Of a stretch of DNA of 64,000 nt, positions 33,101 to 42,995 are shown piece after piece. The translations under genes were made by a program, and so were the position numbers. Each line of letters begins with the position of its first letter. Within the stretch, counting starts at the first letter, position 1. The notes beneath the pieces are model-generated. The model saw only the letters and a list, made by a program, of their open reading frames with translations. It had not been told where the DNA came from and did not search any database. Location of the stretch: positions 186,001 through 250,000 of the forward strand of contig JAMPIT010000361.1 in the NCBI GenBank assembly GCA_026261815.1, given 5' to 3'. Origin of the DNA: Monarcha castaneiventris obscurior (Eukaryota > Chordata > Aves > Passeriformes > Monarchidae).

Positions 33101-33408
33101 TGTCACACTTGGACATGAAAAGAAGCACGCAGACTCCAGCAGTACAGAACAGGAGCCAAGAGCAAAAGCCCTGCCTTTCGTTATTCCATCATTATTTATA
33201 CCTCTTTAAAATCAACCGTGGATTGGAGGATGAGGTTACCACCTCTCCAAGCACACAGGACAATAAAATCTAACATATTCTCTGCCTTAGGAGAAGGTAT
33301 GAAAAACAAAGGGACGGTTAGCTAAATATAACTTCGTTTAGAGCAAAGTGTGTGAGAATTCTACTACAGGAATGAAAACATGGAAAGACTGCAAAACTCA
33401 GGGCGACA
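33101..33408 (-). repeat. ERV2 5' LTR
   Basis: On the minus strand it starts TGTCGCCCTGAGTTTTGCAG and ends GTGTGACA. It is alignable to the 3' LTR in patches (for example CTGCCTTAGGAGAA on the plus strand) but shorter by about 50 bp and highly diverged, far more than two LTRs of one integration of modest age. Confidence 0.8.
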
Positions 33409-33895
33409 GCATGGAACCAATGGAACCAATGATCCATTGTCACAGTGCAGATCCAAGGATCCATGGTGACCCTGTGGAACCAAGGAGACCATTGTTGACA
33501 GTATGAAAGCTCATGGAACCATGAGCCATTGTGACACAGAGTGGCCACATGGAGCCAAGGGGCCACTGTGACACTGGGGATCCAAGGGGACCCTTGTGAC
33601 TGAGGAACCTCATGGGACCAAAGGTCCATTGTGACACTGTGGGGCCCTGTGGAACCAAGGGGACCACATTGACATTTCAGGGTTTCATGGAACAATGGAG
33701 ACCATTATGACACTTTGGGACCCACTGGAGGCATGGGGCCATTGTGACACTGCAGGGCCTCATGGAATCAAGGGGACCATAGTGACCCTGTGGGGCTCCA
33801 TGGAATGAAGGGTCCATTCTGACACTGTGGAACCAAGGAGACCATTGCTGCACTAAAGGACATCTTGGAACCAAGGAAGCCATTGTCAGGAAAAT
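33409..33895 (+). repeat. Minisatellite array (plus), empty-site arm
   Basis: Its reverse complement matches 39262-39547 joined directly to 47766-47990, so it preserves the uninterrupted form of the ERV1 target, around 33599-33612. Confidence 0.85.
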
Positions 33896-34374
33896 TAATC
33901 CACAAATACCAGAGGTTTTTATCCAAAAAGGAGACAGAGGAGTCCCATTACTTTATTTGAATAAAGGGAGAGGCCATGGGGCGTTCCCCTGGGGTCTCTC
34001 AAGTTGTTAGAGGATGTAGCCTCCTTTCTCTCCGAATTTCCCAGCTGCATTTCCCTCTCTCTTTCCCCATTGGCTGAGGCACTTGAGAGGTACAGACCTC
34101 CCAAATCACTTAATACAGACCCCCATCTAATGTAATCCCCTGCCTTTTTCTTTTCCTATGGAATTTATGGTTCTTCCCATTGCTTCTTTCATCTCTCAGT
34201 ATCTATCTTTACCTATCAGCAGACCCACAATTTGCAAAGACAAATCCTTCTCACTCTGTTCATCAATCAGTGGAATTCCTCCCACTGTTTCTTCGACCTC
34301 TCAGTATCCAGCTTTTACCTATCAGCAGACCCACAGTTTGTTTGTAAAGACAAATCTATCTCATTCCTTTCACC
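33896..34374 (-). mobile_element. LTR-like element, family L (inverted copy)
   Basis: About 480 bp with one end reading TGTCAGGAAAATTAATCC and, inside, a direct duplication of a CTATCAGCAGACCCACA-containing stretch. The opposite-strand copy at 38771-39261 has AAATAAATTAATGGG, a possible polyadenylation signal, 60-70 bp from its end. Termini TG...CA suggest a solo LTR, but no clear target-site duplication is found. Confidence 0.5.
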
Positions 34375-34891
34375 AGTGTGAGCCAGTGGGGCTTCATGGA
34401 ACCATGCAGACCATTGTGACACTCTGAGGCCTCGTGGAACCAAAGGACCATTGTGGCCCTGCAGGGCCTCGTGAACCAAGGGCACAATAGTGACACTGTG
34501 AGGCTCCAAGGGACCAAGGGGGCATTCTTACACTGCAGAAACAAGGGTCCATTGTGGCAGCAGGGCCTCAAGAAACCATGGAGGCCATTTTTACACTTTG
34601 AGGCCTTGCGAAACCAAAGGGCCATTGTGGCACTTCAGGGCCTTGTGGAGCCAAGGAGACCACAGTGACACTGTGGGGCTCAAAGGAACCAAGGGGCCAT
34701 TGTGACACTGTGGGGTCTCATGGAGCCAATGGTTTGTTGTGACATTGCAGAGCCTTATGGAATCATGGAGACTATTGTGACACCACAGGCCTCACTGAAC
34801 CAAGGGGCCATTGTGACAGAGCAGGGCCTGATGGAACCATGGAGAGCATTGTGACACTAAGGAAACTCATGTAACCAAGGCAGCACTGGGA
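34375..34891 (+). repeat. Minisatellite array (plus), inverted-repeat arm
   Basis: The reverse complement matches 38426-38770 and 37990-38091, and is uninterrupted (GGGGTCTCATGG at about 34711) at the place where the opposite arm carries the 38092-38425 solo LTR. Confidence 0.85.
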
Positions 34892-35379
34892 TGATGCCAT
34901 GATGATTTTTTGCCTTTTTTATTATACCTCTTTTATATACCTTTTTATAGCTTTTGTATACTTAGTGGTTTTTAGACTACATTCTTAGACTTGTTTGTCA
35001 AGCTAGGAGACTAAACACTGTAGAAGCTTCGTAGTTAGGGATCAGAATGCCCCAGACACCAAGGTCCTCTCCAGAACACATTTTGTAAACCAAGATAGAA
35101 CCATCCAGGGAAAGGTTCCATGGGGTTCCATGGAAGGTTCCATGGGGAGGGGGGCTCACTCAAGGTTCTCATTGGGGAAGTTTTGATAGATAGGCCTATA
35201 ATGTAAGACCTATAATGTTACACCCGATCAATTGTGTGTGGGATTGCGATGTGCATTTTGGGGCATTCCAGCTGGGCATAGTGCACCTAAGGATCCTGAA
35301 GATAAATACAGAGGTAAAACCCCTTTTTCTCTTCTAACCGTGTTTTGATTCTTGATTTTAAGACCAGGAAAAGGCATCA
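34892..35379 (+). mobile_element. Solo LTR-like insertion in minisatellite
   Basis: The element starts TGATGCC and ends GGCATCA, a perfect 7-bp inverted terminal repeat, within a minisatellite unit whose uninterrupted version is at about 19700 and 61818. Flanks GGGA and GGAC leave only a 3-4-bp possible target duplication. Internal AT-rich TATA-like sequence and a GATAAATACAG near the 3' end are compatible with an LTR. Confidence 0.55.
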
Positions 35380-35892
35380 GGACACGATGGAACTTCATAG
35401 AACCAAGAATCCATTACGACTCTTTAGGGCCTCCTGGATAAGAGCATCCATTGTGCCCCAGCAGGACCTCGTGGAACCAAGGAGCCTTTGTGATACTCCA
35501 GATCCTCCTGGAACCAAGGGTGCATTGAGACACAGTGGAGCCTTGCTGGAACCAAAGAAAGCACTGCAAAAAGCAGGGTAGCTCATAGAACCAAGGATTC
35601 CATTGTTACAGTATAAAACCTATGAAACCAAGGGGCCCTTGTGACACAGCAGGGCCTCATGGAACCAAGGGGCCATTGTGACACTGTGGGCCTCGATGGA
35701 AAAAAGGACATTGTTGATAGTAATGAAGCTCATGGAGACTCTGGGACATTGTGACACTGCAGAGCCTCATGGAGCCAAGGTGACCACACTGAAGAGCCTT
35801 ATGAAGCCAAAGTCCATTGTTATACAGCAGGGCCTCCTGAAACCAAGGAGCCATTGTGAAACTGTGGGGCATAATGGAATCAAGGACACCAC
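35380..35892 (+). repeat. Minisatellite array (plus)
   Basis: Units match the right parts of the 19370-20720 and 61470-62820 arrays, including the GCACTGCAAAAAGCAGGGTA variant unit at about 35560. Confidence 0.85.
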
Positions 35893-36101
35893 TGATACTG
35901 AAATCTGCTGGAGAGAAACCTTCTCACAGTTTTGAGTATTTGAAGGGAGCTATTCTTTATTACAGCATGGTGGTCAGTCGGGTGATCCTTCATCCATTTG
36001 AGTGCACTGAGCATTTCGTGAACAGAGGTTTTATCAGACACACTGATTACATATTGATTAGCTATCCCCACTTCCTTTGACTTTATTTGACATAATTGTA
36101 T
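35893..36101 (-). mobile_element. Class I LTR fragment, minus strand
   Basis: Begins TGATACTGAAATCTGC like the LTR copy at 20721 and keeps the minus-strand AATAAAGAATAGC signal. It is truncated at 36101 where a different LTR fragment begins. Identical to 62821-63029. Confidence 0.7.
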
Positions 36102-36297
36102 GTCGCTGTTCTCACCGCAGCCGAGTAGAGAAACGACAAAAAGACCAGGCCCAGGGTCAAGTGGAAGCAGCAGCAGTTTAATGAATTCTCAGAAAACTTT
36201 TATATGTTAGTTCGCAAAGTGTATTATTGGCATAAGGTGATTGGTTTTGCCATCCACCCCCTAAGGGGATTGGTCAATGGCTTGGGCCATTGGATTG
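36102..36297 (-). mobile_element. LTR fragment, family of 16186-16553
   Basis: The plus strand reads TGTCGCTGTTCTCACCGCAG, the reverse complement of the end of the 16186-16553 LTR, and similarity continues through CTTTTATATGTTAGTT and GCCATCCACC. Only the 3' ~195 bp of that LTR is present. Confidence 0.7.
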
Positions 36298-37224
36298 GCC
36301 AATGGGCTTGGGGTGGGCAAGTGTTCCCAAGGGACCACGGATGGGACAGCTGAGCTGGACTGACCCAGGGGATGTTCCATTCCATGTCACACCATGATTA
36401 GCAATCAACTGAGAGAAGAAGGGGGTGGAAGGCATTAATTTCCCTTTTTAAGACATTTTTCTTTCAAAACACCACCTACACATACAGAATCCTCTCCTGC
36501 CACAAGGTGGTTGAACATTTTCTGCTGACAGGAGATTTGCTGGGGATTTGTTTTGCTTCTGTTTGTGACATTTGTTTTTTGTGGTTGGTTTGTTTGTGGG
36601 GATTTTGTGGTGTTGGGGTTGGGTTTTGCTTTGATATTTTTGGTTGGGTTTTGGTTTTTTCCTATTGAACTGCCTTTCTTCTGATGCATAAGTTTTTTCT
36701 CCCTGTTCTCGTGGTTTGGTTGGCACCTGATGGCAAGACAAATTTATGCAACTCAGTCCTCTTGCCCAATTATGTTTTCCAGTCACCATTAACTAGATGA
36801 GTTTGGTCACAGACTCCCTGCAACTTGGCAGCATCTACAAAGGAGGTGAAAGTGCATTTCATCCCATTGTAGAGACAATAGAAATGTTCCACAGTGGTGG
36901 TCAAGGGCTGCTCACTGAGGGATGTCACTGGGGAGTGGCTGCCAAGAGGACTCTGAACCATGGGTGACATTTGAGCCTCATTGTTCAGCCAAATTCCCAC
37001 CCACCCCATGTTCCATTTCTTCAGCCCAGCTCTCACCAACCTGGCTCTGAGGAGACCCCAGCAGAGCCTGGCACAGGCCTGGCTGAAGTGTGGGCACACA
37101 ACATCCCCTTCTTTTCCCTCCCACAGGGGCACTGCAATCCCTGCCTTGTCCTGCCAGTGCCTGGAATGGCTGCAGGAGGATTTGCCACCTCCCCTTCCCT
37201 GCTGAGCCTGACCAGTCTGGGATT
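36298..37224 (-). repeat. Low-copy segment G, copy 2
   Basis: Collinear with 22693-23640 at moderate divergence, and with 63226-64000 apparently without differences. It carries the same degenerate CR1-like RT trace on the minus strand near 36785-36890. Confidence 0.6.
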
Positions 37225-37549
37225 CTCCCAATACCTGGATAAGGATGGTTCTTTCCCATAGGAAGGAAAGCACAGAGCCCCAGTGTTTGAAGGCGGATGA
37301 GAGCCAGCTTCAGGAAGCCAAGGGTAGCCAGACTTGTTGGTAATGGCAGCTTTTGTCCAGGAGCAATCCCTGGATATGGGCAATTTTGGAGGCAGAATCC
37401 CATTTCAGCCATGGATGCCTGGATGACAAGGACAGTTCTTTTCCCTTTGAAGGAAAACCTAGAACCCCAGTGTTCCAGGGGCACATGAAAGAGACCCTTG
37501 ACATGCCAAGGTCAGTTGGACCAGTCAGGCCAAGCCAACCACACCTGTT
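37225..37549 (+). repeat. ~188-bp satellite, under two units
   Basis: Contains CCATAGGAAGGAAAGCACAG and a second unit starting at about 37365. It ends with the usual transition into reverse minisatellite (CTGTTCCATGTTCCCTTGG). Confidence 0.8.
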
Positions 37550-38091
37550 CCATGTTCCCTTGGATCCACAGGGCCCTGCGGTGTCACAATGGATCCTTGG
37601 TTCCACGAGGCCCTGCTGTGTCACACTGGCCCCTTGTTTCCATGGGGCCCCATAGTATCACAGTGGATCCCCCTTGCTTCCATGAGGCCTTGCAGTGTCA
37701 CAGAGATCTCCTTGGTGCCACAGTATCACAATGGACTCTTGGTTCCATAGGGATTCACAATGTCAGAAGGCTCCACTCGGTTCCACAAGGTCCTGTGGAG
37801 CCCCTTGATTCAACAAGGCCTCAAAGCGTCATCATGGTCTTCAGGATCCCATGAGGCCCCGCAATATCACATTGGACCTTGGATTCCATGAGTCCCCACA
37901 CCGTTACATGAATTCTTAGTTTCATGGGGCCCTGTAGTATCACAATGGACTCCTTGGTTCCATGGGGCTGCAAAGTGTCTCAATGGCCCCTTGGTTCAGT
38001 GAGGCCTGTGGTGTCACAACAGTCTCCATGATTCCATAAGGCTCTGCAATGTCACAACAAACCATTGGCTCCATGAGACCCTGTCGCCCTG
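37550..38091 (-). repeat. Minisatellite array (reverse)
   Basis: About 14 reverse units. The last ends CCATGAGACCC, where the solo LTR is inserted. Confidence 0.85.
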
Positions 38092-38425
38092 GTTTTCACA
38101 GTGCTCCATGTTTTTACTTTTGTAGTAGAAGTTCTCATGCTCTTTCTATAAACATAGCTCTTGTTTTTCTAACCGGCCAAGGATGTTTAGTGAACTTTTA
38201 GATTGTTGTTCATTCTATTCTCCAAGGCGGAGAAAGGTGATAGACTGTGTTCCTATCCTGTAAAATGCTAGAGGTGTTAACCTCATTCACCAATGTATGA
38301 TTGTCTTAGAAGAGGTATAAAAGTGTGATAATAAAGGTGGGCAGAGCCCTTTTCGCTCTGCTCGGATCTGACCTGCTGCCATCCTGCTGTTTGAGTCTGC
38401 GTGTTCGTGTCCCGACACTGGGACA
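38092..38425 (+). mobile_element. Solo LTR of the ERV2 family with perfect TSD
   Basis: Starts TGTCGCCCTGG, ends CACTGGGACA, with TATAAAAG (about 38316) and AATAAAGG near the 3' end. It is flanked by AGACCC on both sides (38086-38091 and 38426-38431), an exact 6-bp target duplication. It matches the ERV2 3' LTR closely along its length. The opposite arm at about 34711 has the empty site. Confidence 0.88.
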
Positions 38426-38770
38426 AGACCCCACAGTGCCACAATGGCCCCTTGGTTCCATTGAGCCCCACAGTGTCACTGTGGTCTCCTTGGCTCCACA
38501 AGGCCCTGAAGTGCCACAATGGCCCTTTGGTTTCGCAAGGCCTCAAAGTGTAAAAATGGCCTCCATGGTTTCTTGAGGCCCTGCTGCCACAATGGACCCT
38601 TGGTTCTGCAGCGTAAGAATGCCCCCTTGGTCCCTTGGAGCCTCACAGTGTCACTATTGTGCCCTTGGTTCACGAGGCCCTGCAGGGCCACAATGGTCCT
38701 TTGGTTCCACGAGGCCTCAGAGTGTCACAATGCTCTGCATGGTTCCATGAAGCCCCACTGGCTCATACTG
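38426..38770 (-). repeat. Minisatellite array (reverse)
   Basis: Continues the array interrupted by the solo LTR and matches the reverse complement of 34375-34720. Confidence 0.85.
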
Positions 38771-39261
38771 GTGAAAGGAATGAGATAGATTTGTCTTTAC
38801 AAACAAACTGTGGGTCTGCTGATAGGTAAAAGCTAGATACTGAGAGGTCAAAGAAACAGTGGGAGGAATTCCACTGACTGATGAATGGAGTGAGAGGGAT
38901 TTGTCTTTACAAACCAACTGGGGGTCTGCTGATAGGTAAAGCTAGATCCTGAGAGATGAAAGAAGCAATGGGAAGAACCATAAATTCCATAGGAAAAGAA
39001 AAAGGCAGGGCTTTACATTAGAAGGGGGCTGTATTAAATGATTTGGGAAGTCTGTACCTCTCAAGTACCTTAGCCAATGGGGAAAGAGAGAGGGAAATGC
39101 GGCTGGGAAATTAAGAGAGAAAGGAGGCTACATCCTCTAACAACTAGAGAGACCCCAGGGGAATGCCCCATGGCCTCTCCCTTTATTCAAATAAATTAAT
39201 GGGACTCCTCTGTCTCCTTTTTTGGACATAGACCTCTGGTGTTTGTGGATTAATTTTCCTG
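38771..39261 (+). mobile_element. LTR-like element, family L (plus)
   Basis: Opposite-strand partner of 33896-34374, ending TTAATTTTCCTGACA. It contains the same internal direct duplication (GTCTGCTGATAGGTAAA twice). The shared position in both arms shows it was there before the inverted duplication. Confidence 0.55.
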
Positions 39262-39547
39262 ACAATGGCTTCCTTGGTTCCAAGACGCCCTTTAGTGCAA
39301 CAATGGTCTCCTTGGTTCCACGGTGTCAGAATGGACCCTTCATTCCGTGGAGCCCCACAGTGTCACTATGGTCCCCTTGATTCCATGAGGCCCTGCAGTG
39401 TCACAATGGCCCCATGGTTCCAGTGGGTCCCAAAGTGTCATAATGGTCTCCATTGTTCCATGAAGCCCTGAAATGTCAATGTGGTCCCCTTGGTTCCACA
39501 GGGCCCCACAGTGTCACAATGGACCTTTGGTCCCATGAGGTTCTTCA
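39262..39547 (-). repeat. Minisatellite array (reverse), left flank of ERV1
   Basis: Ends with TCTTCA (39542-39547), the left copy of the ERV1 target-site duplication. It continues at 47766. Confidence 0.85.
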
Positions 39548-39957
39548 TGTCGGGGCCTTTGTGGGTGCAATCAGCCTGCAGCCTATGTACAGAAAACTAT
39601 TGTGACTGCAAATATTGGTACGTGCAGCTTCTCAAGGGCAGTTCGCCCTTGAGAAAAGTAAGATGGTAAACAAGGCTATAAATCGCACGATGGAATGCAC
39701 AGTTTAGGGGAGCTGGACATCTGGAGAGGCACTCTTCTGATAAGAAAATACCTAGTTCCCTGCGTTATACCTAACCAATCAGGAGTGTTGTAACATTTGC
39801 GGGGCTGGACATGTAGCTAAATGAACCAATGTAATGTAATCACGTAGTGCAAGGCTTTTGAGTGATTTTATAGAAAAGTAGCAAGGAAACAGAGAATAAA
39901 GGTCTCAGTTCCAAATCATATTGATTTGCTGTCTGATTCCTGCCTCTACCCTTGTTA
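39548..39957 (+). promoter_or_regulatory. ERV1 5' LTR
   Basis: Starts TGTCGGGGCC. Contains CCAAT elements (for example AACCAATCAGG at about 39773), a TTTATA box at 39867-39872 and AATAAA at 39895-39900, in the usual U3-R order. The last bases read TGTTA where the 3' LTR has CATCA, three transitions, so the terminal CA is lost in this copy. Confidence 0.9.
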
Positions 39958-39960
39958 CCA

Positions 39961-39978
39961 TGGTGACCCCGACGTGAT
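39961..39978 (+). promoter_or_regulatory. ERV1 primer-binding site, tRNA-Trp
   Basis: TGGTGACCCCGACGTGAT equals the tRNA-Trp primer site known from avian sarcoma/leukosis viruses, 3 bases after the LTR. From knowledge of that site, not a search. Confidence 0.88.
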
Positions 39979-40090
39979 ACTGTGACCAGAGCGGTGTCGT
40001 TTTACGAAGTCGGGAGAGGCTAAGAAGAAGAAACCCCGCTGCGGTTGCGACCGGGCGTTCGAGAGTGACGCGTTGTGGCCACGTCGACCG

Positions 40091-40096
40091 GTGAGT
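40091..40096 (+). promoter_or_regulatory. Candidate ERV1 major splice donor
   Basis: CCG|GTGAGT in the leader, 29 bp before the gag ATG, fits a strong 5' splice site for subgenomic env or accessory messages. Use is inferred. Confidence 0.5.
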
Positions 40097-40119
40097 CGAA
40101 GGAAAAAGAATAGAGCGGG

Positions 40120-42192
40120 ATGGGGAATGCTGTATTGGCTGTGGAAAAAGCCACCGTGGAAGCCCTTGTTCGTGTAGGGCAGAAACGGGACTCTCCGCTT
40201 GACCGTGCTGATTTGACTAATTTACTACACTGGGTGAAGCGGAGAGGGCTGATTACAGATACGGCGCAAGTCTTTTCAAAAGATGCCTGGGTCCAAGTGG
40301 GCACAGAACTGTGGGAAGCTATTCAATCCGACCATAAAGAGGCTAAAAGTCTAGCAAAGATTTACCGGCGGGTCCGGCATTTAATTGAACATATTCACGC
40401 TGAAGCAGATGTGCAAGCTGTAGTAAAAGACATTTTTCGAATGGCAGAAGAGAGAACTGCCGCAGCCGTTCCGCTGCCGGCAGATACTGTTGCTGCCCCA
40501 GCACAAGGGCCTTATGATGATGTACTTATTCCATAGGATGGTATCCCCTCTGAACCTGTTAAAGAACCACCTAAACAATTAGCTCAAGGTGCAGCCGCCC
40601 CTCCTTCTGCCCCTCCGTCTGCCCCCCCGGCACCTATGGACGTTGATCCAGCTTCTGTTCCACTGCCGGAGGACATTGCAGATGCTAAGCTGCGTGAGCT
40701 ACTGGGTAAACAAACCGCAGCCATGACAGACTTGTTAGATGAAATGCAAAGGTTAGACAGAGGGGCGAAATCAAAGCAAGTGAAAGATGCATATAAAAAG
40801 GCTCATCAGGCAGTAGTGGAAGGGCTCAAGAACATTGAGACACAACTCACAGAATTAGAAGGTGATAATAGGCGGCAGCAAGAGATTTGGGTACAAAACA
40901 CCCGAGAAAAAATTATTCAAGCTGTAAAAGCAGGGGACATGTCCCTGGAATCAGCAGATTTCTTTCTGCGAAGTAGCTATTGCCCCAATGCTGGGATCAC
41001 TATAGCAGAAAAGGAATCCATACAGAGATGCCACGAACAAAGTCGCGGCATGAATCAGGACACTGTGTCAGACTGTCTTAGCGAACGGTTTAAAAAGTGG
41101 ATACAAGGAGACAAACGCCAAGAAATAGGACAAGGAGGAGTTACATTGCCTCCGACAGATCCTACTTTTGACATGCATAAACGTTGGAAAAGCATTATAA
41201 CAAATGCAGAAATGACCGGAGATTTTCAATTTGTTGCTGCACCTGCCATTTCCACAACAGCGGGAGATGACTGGGCACCACTAGATTGGACCACAATTGC
41301 TAAATTACAAAAGGTTGTAATGGACTATGGTATTGACAATCGCCTTGTTCGTAGGCAAGTGGAAGCTGTAATTAAATATCAGAATTTAGTGCCTGCTGAT
41401 ATCAAAAGTATTTTTGAACTGATTTTAGGTCCTACAAGTTACATGCTATTCCTTAATAAGTGGCAAGAGCGATTGGAAGCGATGCAGCCGTCTAATTTAG
41501 AGCTACCCGGTGGAGATCCTTTGCGGGTAGCATCACTTGATCAGTTAATGGGAAACGGCGCTTTTCATGATCCACAGTGCCAGGCTGCTATACACCCTCG
41601 TGTTCTATCGCAATCTAAGTTAGCAGCTTTAGATGCCTTTTCTGTGCTGCCGCAAGTAGGGAAACCAAAACAGCCCTATTTACACATTAAGCAGAAACAG
41701 GATGAACCTTTCTTAGCCTTCGTGGATCGCATAAAAGAAGGCGTGGAAATTGCCCCTGATGTTCCACATACTCTGAGAGATACTATGGTGAAAGAAATAG
41801 CCACGCAAAATGCGAACTCTCTGTGTAAGCGCCTTATAGCAACACTGCCGTCTGGCTCTACTCTTATTCAAATGATTGAGATTTGTTCCAAAGCTCCCCT
41901 TGAGGAAGAGATGGAAAAGGCACGTATTCATGCCACAGCACTTGCTGCTGCTTTACAGACGCAGCCACAGCAAGGCACGGGAGATCATGGTCTGAAATGT
42001 TATAATTGCGGTCGTCTTGGTCACAGCCGAAAGACCTGTCACGCCCGCCACCGTGCACCAGGGACCAACACCTCCGCCTTCGCAGGGACTTGTAAGCGGT
42101 GTGATAAATTTGGCCATAGGGCCGCTGAGTGTCGCTCGCGTTACAAAAAAGACGGAACCCCTTTAGGAACCACATCTCATCAGGGAAACTAG
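40120..42192 (+). pseudogene. gag: ERV1 gag, one in-frame stop
   Basis: The 691-codon frame (stop included) starts MGNAV, with Gly2 for possible myristoylation, and the matrix region spans about residues 1-130. A TAG at 40534-40536 closes the frame just after matrix. Downstream in the same frame are two PSAP late-domain motifs (40603-40614, 40615-40626), which in retroviruses recruit TSG101 for budding. Capsid follows with DWAPLDW and the major homology region KQDEPFLAFVDRI (about 41695-41735), then two CCHC knuckles (41998-42039, 42091-42132). The stop is not at a gag-pol junction, so it looks inactivating and not a readthrough device. The end overlaps pro. Confidence 0.9.
42159..42165 (+). 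promoter_or_regulatory. Candidate gag-pro -1 frameshift heptamer
   Basis: C CCT TTA in the gag frame fits the X XXY YYZ slippery pattern, within the gag-pro overlap. A perfect stem AGGGAGGT/ACCTCCCT (42203-42210 with 42225-42232) lies about 37 nt downstream, further than usual. Confidence 0.45.
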
Positions 42193-42988
42193 AAGAGCCG
42201 CGAGGGAGGTGCGGCGATACAAAAACCTCCCTGGTACCAGCACTCGGCAATGACCGCTGGTGTCTCGACCATCTCTGCGCAGAAACCATTGGGAGTGCAG
42301 GGGCCGATCTTACCCTGGCAGAGTCAGTGAACCTGACTGACAGTACCATTCATACAGTTGCTACAACAACAAAAGGACCGCTTGGTTATGAACTTTCTGC
42401 TCTAGTCCTTGGGCGTTCCTCTGCATCACAAGTGGGACTGTTTGTACTCCCTGGTGTCATTGACAGTGATTATGTTGGTGTGATTTATGTCATGCTAATG
42501 ACCTTTTTGCCTCCTATGTTTATCCCTGCAGGTAGCAAGGTAGCTCAACTAGTGCCTTTCCATGACATGATTCCACGGAAAAGAGCATTGTATAGGGGAG
42601 AGAATGCTTTTGGCAGCACTGGTCCACTGGTAGGATTTGTTGAACCTATTTCACACACCCGACCTACCAGAGAGGTAACACTGTCACTTGCACATGACAA
42701 TGTTGTTACACCGTCTAAACAAATTACTGCTCGCATGATGCTTGATACAGGCTCCGATATAACCATTGTGCCAAAGGCAGCTTGGCCTGGCACTTGGCCC
42801 TTGCAAAACCTTACAGGTGCAGTTTTAGGCGTCTCAGGTACAGCAGCTACAATGCAAAGTACATCTTTAATTCGCATTTGTGATACTGAAAGTAATGTAG
42901 CAAAGGTAAAGCCTTATGTGATGTAAACTCCCTTGTGGATCTTCGGCCGAGATGTCTTATCACAATGGAATCTTGTCTTAGCCTGTCC

Positions 42989-42995
42989 AAATTTA
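42989..42995 (+). promoter_or_regulatory. Candidate pro-pol -1 frameshift heptamer
   Basis: A AAT TTA in the pro frame lies just before the natural pro stop (42999-43001). AAAUUUA is the established gag-pol slippery sequence of avian leukosis-type viruses. Slipping here enters the pol frame. Confidence 0.65.

Larger units (their letters stand above)
26621..33408 (-). mobile_element. ERV2: decayed class II provirus without env
   Basis: On the minus strand the order is LTR, PBS, gag, dUTPase-protease, pol, PPT, LTR. A dUTPase joined ahead of protease and a YMDD reverse transcriptase are betaretrovirus-like. Only about 50 bp separates the end of integrase from the PPT, so env is absent. Gag, pro and pol are broken by frameshifts and stops. 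The two LTRs differ strongly in sequence and length (357 and 308 bp). The flanks differ as well: satellite on the left (ending TTTTGG) and minisatellite on the right (starting GCATGG), with no target-site duplication. A solo LTR of the same family lies at 38092-38425. Confidence 0.88.

Noticed and set aside
40534..40536. Amber codon as programmed readthrough in gag
   Set aside because: It lies between matrix and capsid and not at a gag-pol boundary, and the gag-pro junction already shows a frameshift arrangement.
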